DNA from: Porphyromonadaceae bacterium UBA7042
Lineage (GTDB): Bacteria; Bacteroidota; Bacteroidia; Bacteroidales; Muribaculaceae
DNA: 17,982 nt
Direction of reading: 5' to 3'
Assembly: GCA_002494015.1 (NCBI GenBank)
Contig: DLAR01000028.1
Coordinates: 1-17,982, forward strand
Part shown: piece after piece, positions 1 to 6,873 of the stretch
Layout of the letters: each line of letters begins with the position of its first letter
How positions within the stretch are numbered: position 1 is the stretch's first letter
Position numbers and translations under genes: made by a program
Notes under the pieces: model-generated
What the model saw: the letters and a program-made list of their open reading frames with translations, nothing else
What the model was told of the DNA's origin: nothing
Database searches by the model: none

Positions 1-156
1 GCGGTTGCATGTGGCTAACGTTGAGACGCGGCTATGCCGCTGATGATGGACGGTGGCGTTAAGTCAGTGACATTGCGATAAATCGCGCCCGCAGCGAAGA
101 TTCGGAGAGAAAACGGAGTGTCGCGGGTGGTACAAAACAGAGTTTTCGCCCCGAGT
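1..156. other. Left-edge stretch with no recognisable gene
   Basis: No reading frame here is both open and recognisable. On the plus strand one frame is open from the window edge to a TAA near position 60, but its roughly 19 residues match nothing I know. A small GC hairpin (GCGGC, loop TAT, GCCGC) lies at 28-40. The stretch could be the 3' end of an upstream gene or part of the repeat cluster that begins at 157. Confidence 0.4.
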
Positions 157-416
157 AATATCTAATCCGTAAGGATTATTCCTTGAATAGCCGGGGGTTG
201 CGGAACCGCAACCCCCGGAAACATATCATTAAAAAAATAAATCTGTAAAGATTTTTCATGATGTGACGTTATTGAAAAATCTTTACAGATTTATTTTTAA
301 TCCGTTAATCTACCGTAGGTTGCGCAAGCGCAACCTACGGCTATTCAAGGACGCAATCTTATCAGATTGCTATTGCACTACATTAAACTTCTACTTTCCG
401 ACACCGATTCCGACGC
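157..416. repeat. Palindromic repeat unit 1 (about 260 bp)
   Basis: This unit starts at AATATCTA (157-164), and the same 8-mer recurs at 417 and 675, marking two adjacent units of 260 and 258 bp. The architecture is nearly mirror-symmetric: small hairpin AATCC/GGATT (164-177), TTCCTTGAATAG (179-190), GC-rich hairpin (191-218), large AT-rich hairpin (229-300), GC-rich hairpin (313-340), CTATTCAAGGA (341-351), small hairpin GCAATCT/AGATTGC (353-370). The segment 179-351 is therefore bounded by imperfect inverted repeats of roughly 38 bp, as in a MITE or a bacterial interspersed mosaic element made of REP-like palindromes. No transposase is in the window. The element type is inferred; the symmetry is read directly. 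Confidence 0.75.
229..300. repeat. Large AT-rich hairpin of unit 1
   Basis: The left arm 229-258 pairs with the right arm 273-300 over about 28 bp, with two extra A residues in the left arm and a 14-nt loop (259-272). The core is ATCTGTAAAGATTTTTCA against its complement. It forms the centre of repeat unit 1. It is not followed by a coding region and has no obvious terminator role, because no gene runs into it from either side within the window. Confidence 0.85.
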
Positions 417-674
417 AATATCTACCTCAAAATACAGGCTTGTAGACTAAACATCTCGATGCAATTATCGAATTTTGCAACACCCACCGGAATCATATCA
501 TCCAATACATAAAATCTGCAAAGATTTTTCAATCCCGCCACAACAAGAAAAATCTTTACAGATTTTATGTATAATTCATGAATCTACCGTAGGTTGCGCA
601 AGGCAACCCACGGCTATTCAAAGTCGCAATCTTGTCAGATTGCCATCGCGCCACATTATTCCACCCGCCCCGCC
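417..674. repeat. Palindromic repeat unit 2, diverged tandem copy
   Basis: This is a degenerate direct copy of unit 1. Shared blocks in the same order are AATATCTA (417-424), the 3' half of the first GC-rich hairpin (about 474-490), a CATATCAT block (494-501), the AT-rich hairpin (505-572), CCGTAGGTTGCGCAA...CCCACGG (587-613), CTATTCAA (614-621), and GCAATCT/AGATTGC (626-643) followed by a related CGCGCCACATTA tail. The 5' half of the first GC-rich hairpin has decayed and the second has lost one base, so only unit 1 is structurally intact. Open frames across this stretch are translations of repeat DNA, not genes. Confidence 0.7.
505..572. repeat. Large AT-rich hairpin of unit 2
   Basis: Arms 505-530 and 547-572 pair over 26 bp with a single C/A mismatch in the TCTGCAAAG block, around a 16-nt loop (531-546). 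The loop sequence is unrelated to the loop of the unit 1 hairpin while the arms are similar, which suggests that the stem rather than the loop is conserved. Confidence 0.85.
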
Positions 675-703
675 AATATCTAACCCCCCGCACCACCTCC
701 TCC

Positions 704-899
704 CTCTGCCTTCTGACCTCGTCACTCATAACTCTGACTTCTGACTTCATCCCTCATCACTCTGCCCTCTGACCTCGTCACTCATCACTCTGCCCTCTGA
801 CCTCGTCACTCATAACTCTGACTTCTGACCTCATCCCTCATCACTCTGCCCTCTGCCCTCTGACCTCCTCCCTCATCCCTCTGCCTTCTGCCCTAACTC
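704..899. repeat. CT-rich heptanucleotide tandem array (28-bp higher-order period)
   Basis: From 704 to 843 there are five consecutive 28-bp units, each built from four 7-mers such as CTCTGAC-TTCTGAC-CTCATCC-CTCATCA. From 844 to 899 the 7-bp register continues with one extra 7-mer (CTCTGCC twice in a row), so the length step is one heptamer and not one 28-mer. The reverse strand reads as GTCAGAG/GATGAGT-like repeats. The strand bias is extreme, almost no G on the plus strand. Heptanucleotide arrays of this kind are known as non-coding repeats in other phyla, such as the STRR repeats of cyanobacteria. No function is evident here. Confidence 0.85.
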
Positions 900-1039
900 C
901 CCTCCTTTCCGTAAAAAAATGCATGAAAAAGTGAACAAAAAACAGTAATCCATCCGCAAAAACGACAGATTTTAGCCTCCTTTATGTTAAAATCGAGAAA
1001 AATTGCTTTCCAAATGTATAATATATAAAAATAAGTTTG
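900..1039. other. AT-rich upstream region of the SusC operon
   Basis: No gene, riboswitch core or operator could be recognised in this stretch. It is AT-rich, with A-tracts around 913-950 and 990-1030, as is common upstream of Bacteroidales promoters. A weak TTG lies at 1003-1005, too far from the -7 element to be a good -33 box. Confidence 0.5.
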
Positions 1040-1047
1040 TATCTTTG
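1040..1047 (+). promoter_or_regulatory. Bacteroidetes -7 promoter element upstream of susC
   Basis: TATCTTTG matches the Bacteroidetes primary sigma factor -7 consensus TAnnTTTG exactly. No clear TTTG -33 box is present 19-21 bp upstream. Transcription would start near 1052 and give a leader of about 105 nt before the ATG at 1160. The leader contains no riboswitch that I recognise. Confidence 0.6.
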
Positions 1048-1159
1048 CAATTCATAGTGAAAGCAAACGAGGCCCAAACCCGTAACAGTAGCTATCCAAA
1101 CGCGACAAAATAAAGAATTCTGTTTTAAATTATATTGTAAGTCTAATTAATTCATTTGT

Positions 1160-4100
1160 ATGAAAAAGCTGTTTCTATTTTTGACGGCCGTCATCTGCCT
1201 CGCCATGAGCGCGCATGCACAGCGCACCGTGACCGGTACGGTAGTTGATGCCGAGACCGACGAGCCACTCGTCGCCGCAACAGTTTTGCCTATCGGAGGC
1301 GGGACGGGAACTATTACCGACATCGACGGTAACTTCTCGCTCAACCTTCCCGGCAGCGTGAAAGAAATCAAATTTTCCTATGTGGGCTATGCCACCCAGA
1401 CAGTCGCCGTCAGCGACAAGATGACCATCGCCCTCGTACCTGACAACAAGCTGGAGACCGTGGTGGTTACCGGCTACGGCTCCGGCAAGGAATTAGGCTC
1501 AGTGGTAGGTGCCGTCTCGGTCGTCGGTGAGGATCAATTCCAGAATATCCCCACTGCGACCTTCGTTGACGCACTCCAAGGTCAGGTTTCCGGTCTTTCC
1601 ATATACTCTAACTCGGGTGACCCTTCGAGCGTAAATAACGGTATCCGTCTCCGCGGTGTCAACTCTATTTATGCCGACAACACCCCTCTTTTCATCCTTG
1701 ACGGCGCACCTGTGTCTGAGTCGGTGTTCACCACAATGAACCCTGCTGACATCGAATCGGTAACGGTGTTGAAGGATGCTGCTTCTGTCGCTATCTATGG
1801 TGCCCGTGCTGCCAACGGCGTTATTGTGATTACTTCAAAGAAGGGCAAATTTGGCGAAAAGGCCAGAGTTTCTATTCGTGCTAATGTCGGTTGGTCGCAG
1901 CTTGTAGAGGATAAGGGCGGCATGATGAATGCTGACCAGTATGTACGGTATCGCGAGCTTGCTAATCCTGACTTGGTAAATACTGAGGCGTGGCAAGATG
2001 TTCGTCGTGCCGTGTATGATTTCGGCATTGATACTAATTGGCGTGATGAGACTTTTGACGGTCATGCTCCCCTCTATTCAATCGATGCGACTATCAAGGG
2101 CGGTTCAGAATCGTTCAGCTACTATGTGGGTCTCAATCACTACAGCGCCGAAGGTATCATTTCGCAATCGGCTATGCGTCGTGAGGCTCTCCGTCTTAAT
2201 CTGTCGGCCCGAGTGGCTCCTTGGTTGCGTTTGAGCATTCTTTCTAATCTTGGATACTCTAAGTATCAAACTAATAATGAATCTAACGCTATATATAGCG
2301 GTACCGGCCTTTATGGGTCTAACCCTATGGCTTTTGCCCGTATGGCAATGCCTTATGATTCTCCCTATTATTATACTATAGACGAAAATGGTCGTCCTGT
2401 ATATGGTGATAGGGCCCAATTCTTGCATTATACGCAGAAACCGACTCCTGCATTCATTAATGAAGGACGCCGTGTTTGGCGAAATAAACTGACCATCAAT
2501 ACAACTCTTGTCGAGGAACTCACACCTATTGACGGTCTTCGTATCCGTGCCCAGCAGAATGTTGATGCGTATGACCTCCGTATTGACAATATCGGTTTCG
2601 CGCATGATAAGGATTTGGTAACACCAATGGATGATCACTATAACTATGATGGCGATTTAAGTGGATATAATCAGCAGTCTTTCGGGCGTTATTATGCTTT
2701 TACCTATACCAATACTGCTGAGTATAATCGACTGTTCAATGATGTTCATGACGTGACTGTCCTGATCGGTCAGGAATCAATTATTTCAAAGTCTGATTCT
2801 TTTGGCGCATTTGCCGATGGCTATACTGACAATCGTATGCTTTTGTTGAATTTGACACCTGCTACGCTCAGTGGTAATAACCTCACACAGTCTATTGAAA
2901 ATGAAGTGTTCAATTCGGTATTTGCCAATTTAAGTTATTCTTACGACAATAAATATTTTATTGAAGGATCTTATCGTCGTGACGGAAGCTCGAAATTTGC
3001 TCCCGGTCACCGTTGGTCTAACTTCTGGGCTGTTGGTGGAATGTGGAATATCAAGAACGAAAATTTCATGACTCCTATCACATGGGTTGACAACCTTCAG
3101 TTCCATGTTAGTTATGGTACCACCGGTAACTCAGGAATTGATAATTATGCATATTTCGGCTCGGTAGGCCCTTATGGAGTATACAATGGAGCTACGGGTA
3201 CCGGTTTGCTTAAACCGTCAAATCATTCGTTGACTTGGGAGACTGTAAAGTCTTTTGACATCGGTATTAACTTTGGTTTCCTGAACATCTTCTCCGGCGA
3301 GATTGATTTCTATAACAAGGTTACTGAAGACCTGTTGATGCCCATCCCCTACAGCTTTACCACCGGTTATGACAACGGTTTCGGTAATATCGGCGATATG
3401 CGTAACCGCGGTATTGATTTTAATATTCAGGCCGATATTTTCAAGACCCGTGACTGGTATTGGGCACTCCGTGCTAACCTTAACTACAATCAGAACCGCA
3501 TTCTCAGCCTCTTTGATGATCAGGACGAATACACAATCGCTGATACTGGTACAACCTTTAAAGTTGGAAAAGACGCAGGCACTCTCTACTATGTGCGTTA
3601 TGCCGGTGTTGACCCCCGTGACGGTCTTCAGATGTGGTATGACAAAGATGGCAACTTGACCAAGACATTCAATGAAGAACGTGATGCTGTTATCTTGAAT
3701 AAGAGTCTTTATGCTCCTCTTTCAGGCGGTTTCGGAACTGACGTGCGTTGGAAGAACCTCTCACTGAAGGTTGATTTTACTTGGGCAGCTAAGAAATATA
3801 TGGCTAACAATGATAGCTACTTTACGTTTAATAATGTACAGGCCGCTTCTTATAACCAGAATGTTCACATGCTTAATCTTTGGACCAAGCCGGGCGATAT
3901 TACCGATGTCCCCCGTGCCGATCAGGCTCCTGAATTTGACTCTCGATTTGTCGAAGATGCCTCGTTCCTGCGTTTGAAGAACTTGACATTGCAGTACTCG
4001 TTGCCGCAGAATCTGCTTAACAAGATGCGCATTGATGGCCTTACTTTCCATTTCTCGGGTCGCAATTTGTTGACATTCACAAGCTTTACCGGTTATGACC

Positions 4101-4180
4101 CTGAACCCGAGATGAACTTGGTGACATTCTTATATCCCAATACACGTCAATATGAATTTGGTGTGGAAGTTTCGTTCTAA
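1160..4180 (+). CDS. SusC-like TonB-dependent outer-membrane receptor
   Basis: This is a 1006-residue SusC/RagA-family transporter that imports oligomeric nutrients across the outer membrane using TonB energy, working with the SusD-like lipoprotein encoded 19 bp downstream. Residues 1-20 form a signal peptide ending AHA before Gln21. Residues 22-105 are a carboxypeptidase-regulatory-like beta domain (TVTGTVVDAETDEPL, then the FSYVGY segment). A TonB-box-like VVVTGYGS lies at 101-108, then the plug domain to about residue 240 with FILDGAP and the SusC hallmark YGARAANGVIVITSKKG. The rest is the 22-strand barrel, ending in Phe (EFGVEVSF) as expected for BAM-folded proteins. Length is normal for the family. 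There is no N-terminal anti-sigma-interacting STN domain and no sigma/anti-sigma pair nearby. Base composition drops from GC-rich in the first 600 bp to AT-richer in the barrel. The substrate is unknown. Confidence 0.95.
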   Translation: MKKLFLFLTAVICLAMSAHAQRTVTGTVVDAETDEPLVAATVLPIGGGTGTITDIDGNFSLNLPGSVKEIKFSYVGYATQTVAVSDKMTIALVPDNKLETVVVTGYGSGKELGSVVGAVSVVGEDQFQNIPTATFVDALQGQVSGLSIYSNSGDPSSVNNGIRLRGVNSIYADNTPLFILDGAPVSESVFTTMNPADIESVTVLKDAASVAIYGARAANGVIVITSKKGKFGEKARVSIRANVGWSQLVEDKGGMMNADQYVRYRELANPDLVNTEAWQDVRRAVYDFGIDTNWRDETFDGHAPLYSIDATIKGGSESFSYYVGLNHYSAEGIISQSAMRREALRLNLSARVAPWLRLSILSNLGYSKYQTNNESNAIYSGTGLYGSNPMAFARMAMPYDSPYYYTIDENGRPVYGDRAQFLHYTQKPTPAFINEGRRVWRNKLTINTTLVEELTPIDGLRIRAQQNVDAYDLRIDNIGFAHDKDLVTPMDDHYNYDGDLSGYNQQSFGRYYAFTYTNTAEYNRLFNDVHDVTVLIGQESIISKSDSFGAFADGYTDNRMLLLNLTPATLSGNNLTQSIENEVFNSVFANLSYSYDNKYFIEGSYRRDGSSKFAPGHRWSNFWAVGGMWNIKNENFMTPITWVDNLQFHVSYGTTGNSGIDNYAYFGSVGPYGVYNGATGTGLLKPSNHSLTWETVKSFDIGINFGFLNIFSGEIDFYNKVTEDLLMPIPYSFTTGYDNGFGNIGDMRNRGIDFNIQADIFKTRDWYWALRANLNYNQNRILSLFDDQDEYTIADTGTTFKVGKDAGTLYYVRYAGVDPRDGLQMWYDKDGNLTKTFNEERDAVILNKSLYAPLSGGFGTDVRWKNLSLKVDFTWAAKKYMANNDSYFTFNNVQAASYNQNVHMLNLWTKPGDITDVPRADQAPEFDSRFVEDASFLRLKNLTLQYSLPQNLLNKMRIDGLTFHFSGRNLLTFTSFTGYDPEPEMNLVTFLYPNTRQYEFGVEVSF

Positions 4181-4199
4181 ATTTTACATAGACACAACA

Positions 4200-5756
4200 A
4201 TGAAAAAAACATTATATTCAATTTTAAGCCTGTTGGGAATATTCTTCACTTCGTGTGATATGAATATGGAGCCTCACGGCGTTCTCAGGGAAGAAAACGC
4301 CATTGAGAAACCTAGCGATTGCTTGAATTTCCGTAATGGCGTTTATAGCTCATTGCGTAATGCCACTGCCGGTTCGGTTATTTCGGTCCCTTCTATTCAG
4401 ATGGACGAGTTTTTCGGAACTACTATTAACGGTAACCGTATAGGTCTTATTTCTAACGGACAGATTTATTCTAATGATAATAGTGCTGAAAGTCTTTTCT
4501 CCGTACTGTATGCCTATATCAACAATACCTGTTATTTCCTTGAGAAAGCTCCGGCTCTGCTTGAGAATGAAGACTTGACGGCCGAGGAACGAATTGCGAT
4601 TTCCCGTTATATCGGTGAGGTTGAATTTGCTCAGTCCTACTACTATTATGTTTTGGTAGACCGTTATTGCAATTCGTGGGGCAATGTTGACCCGACCGCT
4701 CCGGCTACCGGTGTGCAGCTTGTGGCAAAATATGATCCTACCGGCGACCGCTCCAAATATCCTGGTCGTAGCACTCTTGCCGAATCTTTCAAGGTTATCG
4801 AGGATGGGTTGGCTGATGCACTTGTTCGCATTGAGGAATATGTAGAAACAATCGATCGCTCAACTCCTAATGGAGAGACTGAGTATCTTTCCGTTGCCGG
4901 CCCGATGGCAATATATGTAGGCCCGATGACTATCAAGGCTCTCCAGTGCCGTGTCGCATTGTTGAAAAATGATTATAAGGCTGCTCATGACATTGCTGAT
5001 GATATCATCAAAAATGGTGGATATACTCTTTCTGGTATCACTTCGTATTCTGCGATGTGGACTGATGACAATAACAATGAGATTATTTTCATGCCCTATG
5101 CATCGTTAAGTGAATCCGCTCCTACTACCGGATCTGCATGGATTAGTCCAAGTCTGAGGCAAACTGATTATATCCCCACCGCTTATGTGGCTCAGGAGCT
5201 GTATACTCGTTTCGACGTGCGCAATAAGTCTTTTATCGGTTCAAGAACTATTAACATTAACGGTAGTGACTTAACTGTTCCTGCGTTTGTTAAATTCCCC
5301 GGAAATCCCGCGTTGAATGCCAACCCCTCGACAAATGCACTGCAGAATCGCCCCAAACCATTCCGCTTGAGTGAAATTTATCTTATTCTTGCTGAGGCTT
5401 CGTATGAGCTTTCTCTCTATTCCGAAGCTAATGCCGCCCTTACTACACTTCGCAACAATCGTATTAATCGTTATCAGAGTGTAGAGTATAGCGGAACTGA
5501 ACTGCGTGATGAGATTCGTCTTGAACGTCAGCGTGAGCTTATTGGTGAGGGTTTCCGTATGTCCGACTTACGCCGTTGGGGCCTTGGATTTAACCGTACA
5601 TCCACGGATTATACCGATCCTAACGTTGTTAATGCAATTGTCAAAGCCGGTCTGATTTCTTATCCCGAGGGTGACCATCGTTTTGTGTGGCCTATTCCTG
5701 CGACTGAGTTGCGTAATAATCCGCAAGTCGCTTCTCAGCAGAACCCCGGATATTAA
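4200..5756 (+). CDS. SusD-like surface nutrient-binding lipoprotein
   Basis: This 518-residue SusD/RagB-family lipoprotein would form the hinged lid on the SusC barrel and capture substrate at the cell surface. I chose the ATG at 4200, which gives MKKTLYSILSLLG then FFTSC; Cys19 is the lipidated residue. An in-frame upstream start would overlap susC and spoil the signal peptide. SusD hallmarks are the late RPKPFRLSEIYLILAEAS helix (about residues 384-402), which belongs to the TPR-like scaffold, and the RQRELIGEG...MSDLRRWG segment (about 440-460). The protein ends with the usual PQVASQQNPGY tail. It follows susC by 19 bp with no terminator between, so the two are co-transcribed. The sequence does not reveal the ligand. 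Confidence 0.95.
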   Translation: MKKTLYSILSLLGIFFTSCDMNMEPHGVLREENAIEKPSDCLNFRNGVYSSLRNATAGSVISVPSIQMDEFFGTTINGNRIGLISNGQIYSNDNSAESLFSVLYAYINNTCYFLEKAPALLENEDLTAEERIAISRYIGEVEFAQSYYYYVLVDRYCNSWGNVDPTAPATGVQLVAKYDPTGDRSKYPGRSTLAESFKVIEDGLADALVRIEEYVETIDRSTPNGETEYLSVAGPMAIYVGPMTIKALQCRVALLKNDYKAAHDIADDIIKNGGYTLSGITSYSAMWTDDNNNEIIFMPYASLSESAPTTGSAWISPSLRQTDYIPTAYVAQELYTRFDVRNKSFIGSRTININGSDLTVPAFVKFPGNPALNANPSTNALQNRPKPFRLSEIYLILAEASYELSLYSEANAALTTLRNNRINRYQSVEYSGTELRDEIRLERQRELIGEGFRMSDLRRWGLGFNRTSTDYTDPNVVNAIVKAGLISYPEGDHRFVWPIPATELRNNPQVASQQNPGY

Positions 5757-5788
5757 ACTTATTTTTAAATCTGTTTTTTTGATTTATC

Positions 5789-6676
5789 ATGAAACTAAAT
5801 AATTTATTTGCAGTTGTTTTTGGTGCAGCTCTTTTGGTCTCGTGTAGCGATGACGATGGCCAAAAATTCAATTGGAATACTGCACCTGATGTCACTGTTG
5901 AGATGGGAACTCCTTCCATCACTGTAAAGGAAAACGCTTCACGTTTTTCTGTACCTGTTATCGTCTCCGGTGAGCCTAACGGATATGTTCAGGTAAAATT
6001 TGATATTATTGAACAAGGCGCCATTGAAGATATCAATTTTATCATAACCACTAAAACTCTTAATATCAATAGCGAGGACAAGGTGGCTTATGTGGAGATT
6101 GCTCCGGTTGACTTTGATGACGAAGACCCCATGCGTTCTTTTATATTGAATATTGCTGAAGTTAAGGGAGCTGCAGTCGGAGTAGCATCTGAGACGCTTG
6201 TCAATATTAAGGACAAAGGACAATCTCCCAAATTGGATGCATTGGAAAATACTACTTGGGAATGCTCTTATTTGGATTATGACGGTAGTGAGGCATCCTT
6301 TACTTCTAAATTGGTTGTTGATAACCTTGCTGACGGTTCGTGTCATCTCGAATCATTCATCGGTGAAGATATTTGCTCGTTGCCATTAATATATGAATAT
6401 GACGAGAAAACACGCTTTGGTAAATTTGTCATTAATAACGGTGTGTATATTTGTACCGGCGTTTCGTTTAATCAGATTGGCGTTGCCGATATTCAGGTCG
6501 GAAATGCAAGTGGAAATACGTCGATTGAACAGCGTTATGTCGGCAACTGGATTGATGATGAGTATACAACAGTGAGCTGGCAAGGTTCAAAATTCATGCT
6601 TATGATTACCCAGAATGGAGCAAGCACGGGCTACTTGTTCGATGCGGTCGAGAATCTCACGATGGTTAAACAATAA
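5789..6676 (+). CDS. Two-domain lipoprotein of the SusCD operon (Calx-beta-like N-terminus)
   Basis: This 295-residue lipoprotein has an N-terminal signal MKLNNLFAVVFGAALLVSC with Cys19 as the lipid attachment site, followed by the acidic SDDDG typical of lipoproteins exported to the Bacteroidetes surface. Residues about 30-150 look like a Calx-beta-type beta-sandwich (ITVKENASRFSVPVIVSG, then a DEDPMRSFILNI segment). Residues about 155-295 form a second beta-rich domain beginning ENTTWECSYLDYDG that I do not recognise; it resembles the lipocalin-like tails of hypothetical Bacteroidales lipoproteins. The gene lies 32 bp after susD and before a strong terminator, so it is the last gene of the operon. 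The position is that of a SusE/SusF-like or adhesin-like accessory binding protein. That role is inferred from context only, and no catalytic motif is visible. Confidence 0.8.
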   Translation: MKLNNLFAVVFGAALLVSCSDDDGQKFNWNTAPDVTVEMGTPSITVKENASRFSVPVIVSGEPNGYVQVKFDIIEQGAIEDINFIITTKTLNINSEDKVAYVEIAPVDFDDEDPMRSFILNIAEVKGAAVGVASETLVNIKDKGQSPKLDALENTTWECSYLDYDGSEASFTSKLVVDNLADGSCHLESFIGEDICSLPLIYEYDEKTRFGKFVINNGVYICTGVSFNQIGVADIQVGNASGNTSIEQRYVGNWIDDEYTTVSWQGSKFMLMITQNGASTGYLFDAVENLTMVKQ

Positions 6677-6695
6677 CCATTAAGAGTGTGAACAC

Positions 6696-6734
6696 AAAGA
6701 AGTGCTTGCCGTTTTCGGCAAGCACTTCTTTTGT
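6696..6734 (+). terminator. Intrinsic terminator of the SusCD operon
   Basis: A 15-bp perfect stem (AAAGAAGTGCTTGCC at 6696-6710 with 6717-6731) closes a 6-nt loop GTTTTC and runs into a T-rich stretch. It lies 20 bp after the stop of the lipoprotein gene. A smaller hairpin (ATGGTTA/TAACCAT, 6662-6680) overlaps the stop codon. Confidence 0.9.
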
Positions 6735-6815
6735 TATGTTCTGAATCGAATAATAAAAGTGCTTTTAAATTATGTTAAATGCAATAAAAATGCCATCTGT
6801 TTAGTGAAAATAGTA

Positions 6816-6823
6816 TAACTTTG
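6816..6823 (+). promoter_or_regulatory. -7 promoter element of the secreted-protein gene
   Basis: TAACTTTG matches TAnnTTTG exactly. The expected start of transcription is near 6828, giving a leader of about 46 nt, AT-rich and without a Shine-Dalgarno sequence, before the ATG at 6874. The -33 region is not convincing. Confidence 0.65.
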
Positions 6824-6873
6824 CAAAATAGTAAATCCAATTTGGTGCTATGTAAATTTTAAACATAAATTTT

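Noticed and set aside
3..62. Possible C-terminal end of an upstream plus-strand gene
   Set aside because: Only about 19 residues are visible and they match no family that I recognise; an open frame this short is expected by chance.
263..445. 60-codon open frame on the plus strand
   Set aside because: It runs through the arm of the AT-rich hairpin and the GC-rich hairpin of repeat unit 1, so it is repeat DNA.
475..750. Overlapping open frames of 89 and 61 codons on opposite strands
   Set aside because: Both are translations of the palindromic repeat unit 2 and the heptamer array and have no protein-like composition.
157..899. Possible CRISPR array
   Set aside because: The repeats are not short direct repeats separated by unique spacers of uniform length, and there are no cas genes; the structure is two palindromic units plus a simple heptamer tandem.
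1052..1159. Possible riboswitch in the susC leader
   Set aside because: No cobalamin, TPP or other aptamer core could be found in the 105-nt leader.
4152..4199. Upstream in-frame start for the SusD-like gene
   Set aside because: It would overlap susC by 29 bp and put 16 residues in front of a clear lipoprotein signal peptide.
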